Assembly: GCF_036067295.1 (NCBI RefSeq)
Contig: NZ_CP107954.1
Coordinates: 124,001 to 188,000 of the forward strand
Direction of reading: 5' to 3'
Source: Kribbella sp. NBC_00382
Lineage (GTDB): Bacteria > Actinomycetota > Actinomycetes > Propionibacteriales > Kribbellaceae
Length of the DNA: 64,000 nucleotides
Below, piece after piece: positions 43,577 to 51,552 of the stretch. Numbering within the stretch: position 1 is the stretch's first letter; the number at the start of each line of letters is the position of its first letter. The notes beneath the pieces were generated by a model. The model was not told where the DNA came from and searched no databases. It worked only from the letters and a program-made list of their open reading frames with translations. A program made the position numbers and the translations under genes.

Positions 43577-43642
43577 TGTGGGTTGCCACCCCGCATCCAG
43601 AGGTGACAACCCACAAGGTCGGGGGTTAACCCCCGACCTTGT
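43577..43642. repeat. Two adjacent palindromes beside the IS right end
   Basis: GTGGGTTG and CAACCCAC enclose a 20-odd-base loop, and directly after them lies a perfect 30-bp palindrome (43613-43642) with half ACAAGGTCGGGGGTT. The second is probably the terminator of the minus-strand gene at 43765. The IS may have selected this structured target. Confidence 0.75.
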
Positions 43643-43764
43643 CATGGCACGGCGGGGTGCTCGGGCGGCAGGTGCGGCTGCTAGTGGGTGGGGGAATGCC
43701 GGCGATCAGCCGGTCGCCCTCGAGTCGCCGGCCGGTACTACGAGCAGCCGCCTGGCATGCGGGA

Positions 43765-44343
43765 TCAGTGAAGGACCCAGGCGACGTAATCCGCGACCAG
43801 CTCCGGCGGATTGCCGGCGATCGCCCAGTCGGCGTGGTGGGGCTGGTACTCCAACTCGTGCACGAGCACCGGTATCGGGCGGCCGAACACCTTCTCGATC
43901 ACGCCTTCGTCATGTAGCCGCCGCCCGGCCCGGATGCACTCGGCCTCGAAGCGCCTGGCGATCGAGCTCCCGAGCGGCAGCGTCGCCTCGAAGTCGGACG
44001 CCTCCTGCTCGTCGGAGTACCAGAGCCCGGCCCGCTTGATCCACTCCCGCCCCAGCTCAAGCCCGGTCGGGTCCTGCGGACCACCGATTTCGACCGGCAT
44101 GCCCTGCAGCCAGTACGCGTAGTTCCACCGCGCTTCGTCCGCCTCAGGGGCGTGCTTGGGCGCGGACAGCACCTGCTCGACCTGGGTGTCGGTGTTGTAG
44201 TCGACCGCCAGCGTCGGCCGGCGGGTGTCGTCCTCGTAGTACGAGCACCACAGCGAGATCGCGTAGATGTCGTCGACATCCAGCTCGGCGAAGCCGGTCA
44301 CTGCCTCGGCGGTCCGCGCGTAGAGGTACTCCGGGAAGGTCAA
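43765..44343 (-). CDS. Uncharacterised protein coupled to SRAP gene
   Basis: A 192-residue soluble protein starting with TTG at 44343, which overlaps the stop of the SRAP gene (TTGA), so it is translationally coupled. It reads TFPEYLYARTAEAVTGFAELD, then DIYAISLWCSYYEDDTRRPTL, ARWNYAYWLQGMPVEIGG, LGREWIKRAGLWYSDEQE and an acidic/aromatic C terminus (VLVHELEYQPHHADW). The aromatic pattern resembles DUF4303-like proteins, but I cannot assign a family with confidence. Linkage to SRAP might mean a DNA-damage context. That is inference. Confidence 0.65.
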   Translation of the reverse strand: MTFPEYLYARTAEAVTGFAELDVDDIYAISLWCSYYEDDTRRPTLAVDYNTDTQVEQVLSAPKHAPEADEARWNYAYWLQGMPVEIGGPQDPTGLELGREWIKRAGLWYSDEQEASDFEATLPLGSSIARRFEAECIRAGRRLHDEGVIEKVFGRPIPVLVHELEYQPHHADWAIAGNPPELVADYVAWVLH

Positions 44344-45140
44344 AAGAGGGTGATCTCTTCGGGCTCTTCTGGCTTGTCGATCGGGTCCACGCCGTCGGGT
44401 GGTAGGGGGTCGATGAGGTGGGGGCCGTTGTTTTTGACGGAGCTGACTGCTTTGGAGACGGCGTAGGCCTCCAGGACGCCGGGGGCTGCGGGGACCAGGA
44501 GGTCGAGGAGCTCGTCGGGGTCTGAGGACAAGGGGTTGAGCCAGGCGTTGTAGCGGTCGGGCTCGACGAGCAGGGGCATGCGGTCGTGGATGCGGCCGAG
44601 GTCGTCGGTGGCTGTGGTGGTGAGGACGGTGCAGGTCCAGAGCCAGGCGTCGTCGCGGTCGGCGTCGGCTACTGCCTTGTTGCGCCAGATCTCGTACAGC
44701 CCGGCCATCGCGAGCACTCCACCGTCGGCGGGGCGGATGAAGTACGGCTGCTTGACCGGCTTGCCGTTGACCTTCTCCTCGGCCGTGTACCACTCGTAGT
44801 ACCCGTCGGCCGGCAGGATGCAGCGGCGGACGGCGAAGGCCTTCTTGAACGCGGGCTTCTCCGCGACGGTCTCCATCCGGGCGTTGATCAGCCGGCTGCC
44901 GATCGAGGTGTCCTTCGCCCAGGACGGCACCAGCCCCCACTTCACCGTGGTCAGCTTGCGGACCGTCTCCTCGGGGTTCTCCCGGTTCTTCCGCTCGACG
45001 ACCGCGATCACCTCGTCGGTCGGCGCGACGTTGTAGTTGTCCGGCAGCTCCTGCACGGACTCCTTCACATTGCCCGCGTCGATCTCGAACTCGACGACCA
45101 GATCGGCAGGATCACGACTCGATGCATAGCGCCCACACAT
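44340..45140 (-). CDS. SRAP (YedK/HMCES-like) abasic-site crosslinking protein
   Basis: A 266-residue SRAP-domain protein. The catalytic Cys2 is in MCGRYASSRDP. Other active-site elements are NYNVAPTDEVIAVVE, WGLVPSWAKD, INARMETVAEKPAFKKAFAVRRCILPADGYYEW (the conserved Glu), and LGRIHDRMPLLVEPDRYNAWL (the conserved His). These proteins shield abasic sites in single-stranded DNA by a thiazolidine bond. The C-terminal tail is acidic. The next gene overlaps its stop. A short AGTACCG/CGGTACT dyad is 19 bases upstream of the start (45159-45180). No LexA box was recognised. Confidence 0.94.
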   Translation of the reverse strand: MCGRYASSRDPADLVVEFEIDAGNVKESVQELPDNYNVAPTDEVIAVVERKNRENPEETVRKLTTVKWGLVPSWAKDTSIGSRLINARMETVAEKPAFKKAFAVRRCILPADGYYEWYTAEEKVNGKPVKQPYFIRPADGGVLAMAGLYEIWRNKAVADADRDDAWLWTCTVLTTTATDDLGRIHDRMPLLVEPDRYNAWLNPLSSDPDELLDLLVPAAPGVLEAYAVSKAVSSVKNNGPHLIDPLPPDGVDPIDKPEEPEEITLF

Positions 45141-45158
45141 ACCGGCAGCCTAACCAGC

Positions 45159-45180
45159 AGTACCGACAAATTCCGGTACT
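45159..45180. promoter_or_regulatory. Dyad upstream of the SRAP gene
   Basis: AGTACCG and CGGTACT are separated by eight bases, just upstream of the SRAP start on the minus strand. It might be an operator. It does not resemble the actinobacterial SOS box. Confidence 0.4.
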
Positions 45181-45213
45181 ACGGGATGCCACCGCCGGAC
45201 AGGACGGCGGCGA

Positions 45214-45243
45214 CGGATCGCCTACCCCGTGATAGGCGATCCG
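45214..45243. terminator. Hairpin between degenerate GGDEF gene and SRAP promoter
   Basis: CGGATCGCCTA and TAGGCGATCCG form a perfect 11-bp stem with an eight-base loop, about 50 bases after the stop of the minus-strand gene at 45296. A terminator is most likely, although no T-run follows. Confidence 0.6.
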
Positions 45244-45295
45244 CCACCGGTTTGCTGCGTCCGGTCGTCCCCCTGTCGGCGGCCGGACGCAAGTC

Positions 45296-46111
45296 CTATG
45301 CGGGTCGTGCCAATTCGTCCAGCACCCGGCCGGCCCACTGCTCGGCCGCCGGAAGTCCTTCGATCCATACCCGGGCCAGCTGCGGCTCGTCGGTGTCCAG
45401 CCGCCACTGGGTGATCAGCGCTCGGACCGTCTCGACCTGGTCCGGCAGGTCCGGGTCGCGGCCGACGAGCGCCGCCGCGCGGCGTGTGCCGAGGCGGCCC
45501 AGTACGTCACCGCCCGCGAACACGATCCGGAGGCACTCCGCGATGTCGATGAGCCGGAGCTCGCGCTCGACGGGCGAGATTCCGCCCGGGTAGAGCGGCT
45601 CGACCACCACCAGTGCGTGGGTCGCCGGTACGGAAGTTCCACGGAGCTCAGCCTCCCGGTAGATCTCGCCGAGCCGGGACCGCAGGTGCGCCAGGCTGGA
45701 CAGCCCGGTCAGCGGGTCCTCGCAGGACAGCGAGTGCAGATAGATGAGTGAAGCCTCGGCCCAGCTGGAACTGAGTGCGCGTACCGCATCGAAGGCAGGC
45801 TCGCCCCCGGCGATCGAGCGGTACAGCGCACCCAGCCCATCAAGTGCCTCGAGCAGCGAGACTCCGTCCTCCGCCAACTGGCGGCCGACCTCGTCACTCG
45901 GTGGCACTACATCGGCACCGTCCCGGAGCGCTTCTGCGATTGCCAGATACGCGCTCCGGTCGATACCAGCGGTGCCGTGCGGCTCCCTCCTTCCGCACGG
46001 TTGCTCTGTAGACGACGCCTCCGACCGGTCCCGGGCGAGCGACCCCGCCAGGTTCAGGGACCGGCTGGGACGCAGATCGAGCCGTCTGCGGATGTCCGCG
46101 AACAGCGACAT
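45296..46111 (-). CDS. Degenerate GGDEF-domain protein
   Basis: A 271-residue soluble protein. The C-terminal part begins like a GGDEF domain (CEDPLTGLSSLAHLRSRLGEIYREAE) and keeps the general strand-helix order (LIDIAECLRIVFAGGDVLGRLGTRRAAALVGRD), but the GGDEF signature is replaced by GTRRA and the metal/substrate acids are gone. It cannot be a working diguanylate cyclase and may bind a nucleotide or protein instead. The N-terminal half is helical, of unknown type. It is divergent from the fused ECF sigma gene across 237 bases. A link to the HD-GYP pair 11 kb away is possible but unsupported. Confidence 0.78.
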   Translation of the reverse strand: MSLFADIRRRLDLRPSRSLNLAGSLARDRSEASSTEQPCGRREPHGTAGIDRSAYLAIAEALRDGADVVPPSDEVGRQLAEDGVSLLEALDGLGALYRSIAGGEPAFDAVRALSSSWAEASLIYLHSLSCEDPLTGLSSLAHLRSRLGEIYREAELRGTSVPATHALVVVEPLYPGGISPVERELRLIDIAECLRIVFAGGDVLGRLGTRRAAALVGRDPDLPDQVETVRALITQWRLDTDEPQLARVWIEGLPAAEQWAGRVLDELARPA

Positions 46112-46224
46112 GTCCCCTCCTCAATGGCCCCGTCGTCTCCCGACCGGGTGGCCGGAAGCGTCGTACTGGAGGTGAGACAGCCTGATGACGAGTTCATGAC
46201 GCGGATTTCCGGATCTTTTTTCGC

Positions 46225-46250
46225 GTAACCTCACAGCTGTCGCTGTCGTC
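46225..46250 (+). promoter_or_regulatory. ECF-type promoter upstream of the fused sigma factor
   Basis: GTAACC and CGTC are separated by 16 bases, the spacing of many ECF -35 (xxAAC) and -10 (CGTC) elements. It ends 98 bases before ATG 46349. The pattern suggests self-activation by the downstream sigma factor. Confidence 0.55.
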
Positions 46251-46348
46251 ATGATTAGGTGCGCGGATCCGTCCCTCGTGGGAACCTTGATCCCGGCAAC
46301 GAGCTGACAGACGGTGACGATGTAGTGACAAACCCAGGGGGACCACGG

Positions 46349-48646
46349 ATGGAGACGCCGGAAGGGCCGAGCGACGCGGAGCTGATCTCGCGCGTCCGCA
46401 CCGGCGACCTCGAGGCGTACGGCGAGCTGTTCGCCCGCCATCACCATGCCGCGGAGCGGATGGCCCGTCAGTTGGTACCGGCCAACGACGCCGACGACCT
46501 GGCCAGTGACGCCTTCGCGAAGGTGCTCGATGCCCTGCGCAACGGCGGCGGCCCGGACATCTCCTTCCGCGCGTACCTGCTGACCACCGTCCGGCGGGTG
46601 CACGTCGACCGGATCCGGTCGGGCCGCAAGGTCCAGACGACCGACGACATCGCGGCGTACGAGCGGGAGCCGCAGGGGTTCGACGACCCGAGCGTGACCG
46701 GGTTCGAGAGTGGCGCGGCAGCCAAGGCCTTCGCCTCCCTGCCCGAGCGCTGGCAGGCAGTGCTCTGGCACACCGAGGTGGAGGGCGAGAAGCCCGCCAC
46801 CATCGCCCCCATGCTCGGCCTGACCGCCAACGGCGTCTCTGCCCTGGCCTACCGGGCCCGTGAGGGTCTACGGCAGGCCTATCTCCAGCAGCACCTGGCC
46901 GACGTCGCCGGTGACCGCTGCCGCTGGACCACTGAGCGCCTGGGCGCGTACGTGCGCGGCGGCCTCACCAAGCGGGAGAACAAGAACGTCCGCGAGCACC
47001 TGGACGACTGTGCCAAGTGCACTGCTGTCTACCTGGAGCTCGTCGAGGTCAACAGCGCCCTGCCAGCGCTGCTCGCACCTGCACTACTCGGTACTGCGGG
47101 CCTGGGCTACCTGGCCGCTGCCTCTGGGGTCAAGGTCGGCATCGTCGGCTTCTTGGCCACTGGATGGCAGAAGGTCACCGAGAACAGCACCCGTGCAGCC
47201 GTCGGCGGCGGCGCTGTCGTGGTGGTGGCCGTGGCCGCGGTGATCGCCGCCATGGCGCTCACCGGCAACGACACTCCCCAGGCAGCCATCAGCAAGCCAC
47301 CGTCGGTGCAGCCGACCCAGGCGCCTCCGGTGAATCCGCCGGTCAACCCACCGCCATCGGCCAAGCCGCCGGCCGTGAAGCCCCCGGTGGTCGCACCGAC
47401 CACCAAGCCTCAGCCCGAGCCGACCCAGCCCGTCGACTCGACCGACCCGACCCAGCCGACGGCGCCGACCAGCGCCCCCACGACTCCCGTACCGACACCG
47501 CCGGAGCCGACCACGCCGATCTTCGATGAGGGGCTGCTGACGATCAGCATGCCGCCCGGCGGCGGCGCACCGGGCGGAGTCCCGTACGGATCGAGCGGCG
47601 TACCGGACGCTTCGTACGAGTCCGGCGCCTCTGGCGTGAGCATCGAGTCGGCGAACTCCCCCTGGCTCATCACGATCAAGGTCCCGGCGAGCAACGCCAA
47701 GCCCGTCGTGGTCGGGATCAAGTACGGCTCCGGGCTGCACTGGCCGCTGAGCGGGAACCCGGCCGGCTGGACCTGCGTGAAGGCGACCGGCACTTGCACA
47801 GCCACCAACCCCGCCGCACCGGCGAAGCTGCCGATCTCGTTCGCGGACCCGACGGGCGGGACGACAGCGCAGCGCACGTTCACCGTGTCGGCGAAGACCG
47901 GCCGCCTGTACGACGACGACTCCGAAACCCTCGACGCGCCGCCGCCCGCACCCAAGCCGCACCTCGACGAGAACCTGCTGAAGCTGGTCGCCGGCAAGAC
48001 CGACCTAGAGGGGTACCTCCGCACCATCGTCATCGCGCCCGGCACGCGGCCGAGCGTGACGGTCAAGATCCAGTACGGTTCCGCGCTGTCCTGGCCGATC
48101 ATCGGCAACCCGGCCGGCTGGAAGTGCACGCCGTCGGCCCGCACTTGCACCGCCACCAACCCGTCGCGACCTGCTCCGCTGTACGGCTCGTTCGCAGTAC
48201 CGGATGGTGGCTCGGCAGCACGGACGTACTCGGTATCGGCCACAGCCGGTCTGCTGTTCGACACCGACTCCGAAACGCTCGCCGGCCCTCAGGCGGACGA
48301 GTCGCTGCTCCAGATCATCACTCCGGATCCGCGGCATGACCCGAACCCCCTTGTTTACAACCGCTTCCTGACCATCAACGGCACGACCGGCCGGGTCACG
48401 CTGGAGATCTCGTGGGGCCGCAACCTGGCCCTGCTCCCCCGCTTCGACCGCGGCTGGACTTGCTCGCGCACCACGGACGTACGCCGCGCGACCTGCACCA
48501 CCGCCAACTACAAGAAGCCCCTGAACACCGAGTGGGCCGCCTGGCCGGGCTCGGGCGCCGCCAACACGGTCACCGTGACTGCAACGACGCCTGCCCGCCA
48601 CGACACCGACACCGTCGTGATCCCGCCGGGCAAGTCCAAGCGCTAA
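46349..48646 (+). CDS. ECF sigma factor fused to zinc-finger anti-sigma-like, transmembrane and extracellular domains
   Basis: A 765-residue fusion. Residues 10-95 are sigma region 2 (SDAELISRVRTGDLEAYGELFARH, DDLASDAFAKVLDAL). Residues 125-178 are region 4 (ASLPERWQAVLWHTEVEGEKPATIAPMLGLTANGVSALAYRAREGLRQAY). A zinc-finger anti-sigma (zf-HC2) module follows with C191, H217, C221 and C224. One membrane segment spans about 286-304. Then come a Pro/Thr-rich wall-spanning linker (310-400) and three outside repeats with GNPAGWxC...CTATNP and a diverged third. The sigma part is thus tied to the membrane, as in actinobacterial ECF52/53-type proteins; release by proteolysis or conformational change is inferred. 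ATG 46349 has AGGGGGA upstream. Confidence 0.9.
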   Translation: METPEGPSDAELISRVRTGDLEAYGELFARHHHAAERMARQLVPANDADDLASDAFAKVLDALRNGGGPDISFRAYLLTTVRRVHVDRIRSGRKVQTTDDIAAYEREPQGFDDPSVTGFESGAAAKAFASLPERWQAVLWHTEVEGEKPATIAPMLGLTANGVSALAYRAREGLRQAYLQQHLADVAGDRCRWTTERLGAYVRGGLTKRENKNVREHLDDCAKCTAVYLELVEVNSALPALLAPALLGTAGLGYLAAASGVKVGIVGFLATGWQKVTENSTRAAVGGGAVVVVAVAAVIAAMALTGNDTPQAAISKPPSVQPTQAPPVNPPVNPPPSAKPPAVKPPVVAPTTKPQPEPTQPVDSTDPTQPTAPTSAPTTPVPTPPEPTTPIFDEGLLTISMPPGGGAPGGVPYGSSGVPDASYESGASGVSIESANSPWLITIKVPASNAKPVVVGIKYGSGLHWPLSGNPAGWTCVKATGTCTATNPAAPAKLPISFADPTGGTTAQRTFTVSAKTGRLYDDDSETLDAPPPAPKPHLDENLLKLVAGKTDLEGYLRTIVIAPGTRPSVTVKIQYGSALSWPIIGNPAGWKCTPSARTCTATNPSRPAPLYGSFAVPDGGSAARTYSVSATAGLLFDTDSETLAGPQADESLLQIITPDPRHDPNPLVYNRFLTINGTTGRVTLEISWGRNLALLPRFDRGWTCSRTTDVRRATCTTANYKKPLNTEWAAWPGSGAANTVTVTATTPARHDTDTVVIPPGKSKR

Positions 48647-48660
48647 TTGGTTTTGCGTGC

Positions 48661-48688
48661 GGCTCCAGGACCGAACTACTCTGGAGCC
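48661..48688 (+). terminator. Hairpin after the fused sigma gene
   Basis: GGCTCCAG and CTGGAGCC form an 8-bp stem with a 12-base loop, 14 bases after the stop codon. It likely ends the sigma transcript and lies just before the T-box leader. There is no T-run. Confidence 0.6.
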
Positions 48689-48720
48689 GTTCGTGGTGAA
48701 GGAACCGAGTAGCGGTCGTC

Positions 48721-48913
48721 ACCTGCGCAGGAGAGAGTCGCCGGTAGCTGGGAAGGCGATGCGTGGGGCGGGCGTGAAGACACTCCTGAGCGAATGAAAC
48801 GCAAGAGGCCGGGTCGGCGCAAGCACCGATCCGGTGAAGGTGTGGTGGCACCGCGAGTCCCCTTCGCCCACACCTCCGGGGTTCGAACCGACCTTCGGAG
48901 GTGAATTACAGCG
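48721..48913 (+). ncRNA. Translational T-box riboswitch, Asp (GAC) specifier
   Basis: Stem I base pairs are CGCAGGAG (48726-48733) with CTCCT...GCG (48783-48792). The specifier GAC (48779-48781) follows GAA and precedes A as in other T-boxes. Stem II pairs CCGGGTCGG (48809-48817) with CCGATCCGG (48826-48834). The T-box TGGCACCGCG (48846-48855) is in a bulge of the antisequestrator stem AGGTGTGG/CCACACCT (48838-48845 with 48868-48875). The alternative stem CACCTCCG/CGGAGGTG (48871-48878 with 48896-48903) hides the Shine-Dalgarno of the downstream gene. UGGC would pair with the GCCA end of tRNA-Asp. Uncharged tRNA-Asp should open translation of the AspRS gene. Confidence 0.92.
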
Positions 48914-50203
48914 ATGCGCATTCTCAACCACGAGATCCCCTCAGCAGTAGGCCAGACCGTCACGGTGGCCGGCTGGGTCCATCGAAGACGACGGCTGGCG
49001 GCCGTCAGCTTCCTGGTACTGCGGGACCGCTCCGGCCTGAGCCAGATCGTCGTCAAGACGGCTGAAACCCAGGCCCAGCTGGACGAACTCGGCGAGGAGA
49101 CCGTCGTCCAGGTGACCGGTACCGTCGCCGCCAACCCACAAGCACCGGGCGGGGCCGAGATCATCGACCCCGTCATCGAGGCGCTGACCGAGCCGGCCCA
49201 GACGCCACCCATCGAGCTCTGGCGCCCGACGGTCGGGGCCGGGCTTCCCGTAGTACTGGACAACGCGCCTGTTGCGTTGCGGCATCCGGCTGTCCGGGCT
49301 GGGTGGGAGGTCGCCGCGGCTGCCTTGCACGGGTACCGGCGCTCGCTCGACGGACAGGGATTCACGGAGATCCAGACCCCGAAGATCGTCGGTACTGCGA
49401 CCGAGTCCGGCGCGAACGTCTTCGCGCTGGACTACTTCGGCGGACCGGCGTATCTGGCGCAGTCGCCGCAGTTCTACAAGCAGACGATGGTCGGCGTCTT
49501 CGAGCGCGTCTACGAGGTCGGCCCGGTGTTCCGCGCCGAGCCGCACGACACGGTCCGGCACCTGGCCGAGTACGTCTCGCTCGACGCCGAACTCGGCTTC
49601 ATCCAGGACCACCGCGACGTTCTCGCCGTACTGCGTAGCGTCATCTCCGACATGCTCGCAGCCGTCGGCGAGCGGGCCGGTGGCGCGCTGGAACGGCTCG
49701 GCGTCAAGCTGCCCGAGATCCCTGTAGACGTACCCGTCCTGCACTTCAGCGAGGCGCTCAAGCTGGCCGGTGCGAACCCGGACGAGCCCGACCTGGCCCC
49801 GGCCGACGAGCGCGCGATCGGCGAGTGGGCGTTGCGCGAGCACGGCAGCGAGTTCGTCGCCGTCGAGGGCTACCCGATGGTGAAGCGGCCGTTCTACACC
49901 CACCCGCAGCCGTCGGACCCCCGCTGGTCCAACTCGTTCGACCTTCTTTTCAAGGGAGTTGAGCTGGTCACTGGTGGCCAGCGGTTGCATCGGTTCAGCG
50001 AGTACGTGGCGGCGCTGGAGGCGCGAGGTGAGTCGGCGGAGGCACCGGCGTACCGGTCGTATCTGCAGACGTTCAAGCACGGCATGCCACCGCATGGTGG
50101 GTTCGCGATCGGCCTCGAACGCTTCGTCGCCCGGTTGACGGGTGCGGAGAACGTCCGCGAGGTCACGCTGTTCCCGCGCGACCTGCACCGGCTCACACCC
50201 TGA
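48914..50203 (+). CDS. Archaeal-type aspartyl-tRNA synthetase (AspRS2)
   Basis: A 429-residue class IIb synthetase of the short archaeal/eukaryal type, lacking the bacterial GAD insertion domain. OB-fold anticodon domain: VTVAGWVHRRRRLAAVSFLVLRDRSGLSQIVV. Class II motif 2 is YEVGPVFRAEPHDTVRHLAEY, motif 3 GGFAIGLERFVARL, and the substrate loop is LAQSPQFYKQ. The position after GWV is His and the segment before AP is NP (NPQAPGG); in archaeal enzymes such His/Pro signatures go with non-discriminating AspRS that also charges tRNA-Asn. A housekeeping bacterial AspRS is probably encoded elsewhere. Expression is controlled by the T-box leader at 48721, which carries a GAC specifier. Confidence 0.93.
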   Translation: MRILNHEIPSAVGQTVTVAGWVHRRRRLAAVSFLVLRDRSGLSQIVVKTAETQAQLDELGEETVVQVTGTVAANPQAPGGAEIIDPVIEALTEPAQTPPIELWRPTVGAGLPVVLDNAPVALRHPAVRAGWEVAAAALHGYRRSLDGQGFTEIQTPKIVGTATESGANVFALDYFGGPAYLAQSPQFYKQTMVGVFERVYEVGPVFRAEPHDTVRHLAEYVSLDAELGFIQDHRDVLAVLRSVISDMLAAVGERAGGALERLGVKLPEIPVDVPVLHFSEALKLAGANPDEPDLAPADERAIGEWALREHGSEFVAVEGYPMVKRPFYTHPQPSDPRWSNSFDLLFKGVELVTGGQRLHRFSEYVAALEARGESAEAPAYRSYLQTFKHGMPPHGGFAIGLERFVARLTGAENVREVTLFPRDLHRLTP

Positions 50204-50237
50204 TCGCAGGCCTCACTCAGCTGCCGTCTGATGCAAG

Positions 50238-51530
50238 ATGGGCGGCATGCTGAGTGAGGTCGAGCGGGACGTGCTGGCCGCGGTCGATGACGCGCGGATC
50301 GTGGCGGATCTGCGGGAGCTGGTGCAGATCCCGAGCGTCGACGGGACGGCGGTCGAGAACGAGATCCAGGGCTGGGTGGCCGAACGGCTGCGCGGTCTCG
50401 GTATGGACGTCGACCATTGGCAGTTCGACCTGCCCGTGATCACCGGGGACCCTGACTTTCCCGGCTCGGAGGTCGACCGCGCCGAGGCGTGGGGCTGCGT
50501 CGGCGTGCTCGGCGGCAGCGGCAGCGGTCGAGGCGGCCCGGGCGGCGTTCCTGGCCTGATCTTCAACGGGCATGTGGATGTGGTGCCGGTCGGGGATCTT
50601 GCGCTCTGGCCGGACGGCGATCCGTTCTCGGCGCGGGTGAGCGACGGCATCATGTGGGGGCGCGGTACCTGCGACATGAAGGGCGGCGTGGCGGCGATCA
50701 TCGGCGCCGTCGCCGCGCTGTCGTCGGCCGGCGTCTCGCTGCGGAAGCCGCTGGCCGTACACACGGTGATCGGTGAGGAGGATGGCGGGCTGGGCGCGTT
50801 CGGAACGCTCAAGCGCGGGCATACCGGTGAGGCCTGCCTGATCGCCGAGCCGACCGCCGGTGGTGTCATCCCGGCGAACGCGGGCTCGCTCACCTTCCGC
50901 GTGGAGGTCCCTGGGCTGGCGACGCACGGCTCGACCCGTACTCGCGGGGTCAGCGCGATCGAGAAGTTCGCTGTCATCCAGCAGGCGCTCGTACGGCTGG
51001 AGGTCGAGCGCAACCGGGATCCGCACCCACTGCTCAAGCACCTCGACCTCGCCAACCCACTGTCCGTTGGCACGATCCAGGCGGGTGACTGGGCCAGCAC
51101 TGTGCCCGACCTGCTCGTCGCAGAGGGCCGGTACGGCGTACGCCTGGGCGAGCCGGTCGCGGATGCCAGGCGAGCGTTTGAGCAGGCGCTGGCGGAGGCG
51201 TGTGCAGCTGACGACTGGTTGCGGGAGCACCCGGTCAAGGTGAGCTGGCCGGGTGGGGTGTTCGCGTCCGGGCTGCTGCCGGAAGGCGACCCACTGCTCG
51301 ACGACACGTTGCAGGCGGCAACGGCTGCGGGAGCTGCTGAGGTACCGGAGGTCAAGGGCGGGCCGTATGGGTCCGACCTGCGGCAGTACGCGGCTGCGGG
51401 GATCCCGACGCTCCAGTACGGCCCCGGGGACGTTCGCTACGCCCATGCAACCGACGAGCACGTCCCCTTGGCTGAGGTGCTCCACTGCGCTCGCGCGTAC
51501 GCTCTCCTCGCTTTGCAGCGGTGCGCGTAA
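50238..51530 (+). CDS. M20-family metallopeptidase (ArgE/DapE type)
   Basis: A 430-residue zinc amidohydrolase. Metal motifs in order: NGHVDVVPVGD, GRGTCDMKGG, the catalytic pair GEEDGGLGAF, and GPYGSDLRQYAAAGIPTLQYGPGDVRYAHATDEHVP. A glycine-rich insertion (GGSGSGRGGPGGVPG) occurs near residue 92. Such enzymes deacylate N-acyl amino acids or related amides. The ATG at 50238 is taken, with an in-frame ATG three codons later as an alternative. The gap to AspRS is 34 bases, so it may be read from the same T-box transcript. The STAND regulator begins 22 bases after it. Confidence 0.92.
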   Translation: MGGMLSEVERDVLAAVDDARIVADLRELVQIPSVDGTAVENEIQGWVAERLRGLGMDVDHWQFDLPVITGDPDFPGSEVDRAEAWGCVGVLGGSGSGRGGPGGVPGLIFNGHVDVVPVGDLALWPDGDPFSARVSDGIMWGRGTCDMKGGVAAIIGAVAALSSAGVSLRKPLAVHTVIGEEDGGLGAFGTLKRGHTGEACLIAEPTAGGVIPANAGSLTFRVEVPGLATHGSTRTRGVSAIEKFAVIQQALVRLEVERNRDPHPLLKHLDLANPLSVGTIQAGDWASTVPDLLVAEGRYGVRLGEPVADARRAFEQALAEACAADDWLREHPVKVSWPGGVFASGLLPEGDPLLDDTLQAATAAGAAEVPEVKGGPYGSDLRQYAAAGIPTLQYGPGDVRYAHATDEHVPLAEVLHCARAYALLALQRCA

Positions 51531-51552
51531 AGCTTGGTGGTAGAAATTGGCC

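Noticed and set aside
44344..44940. Upstream extension of the unknown gene at 43765 to a 391-codon gene
   Set aside because: It runs over the SRAP gene in another frame and is Arg/Pro-rich. The TTG at 44343 gives a sensible protein start.
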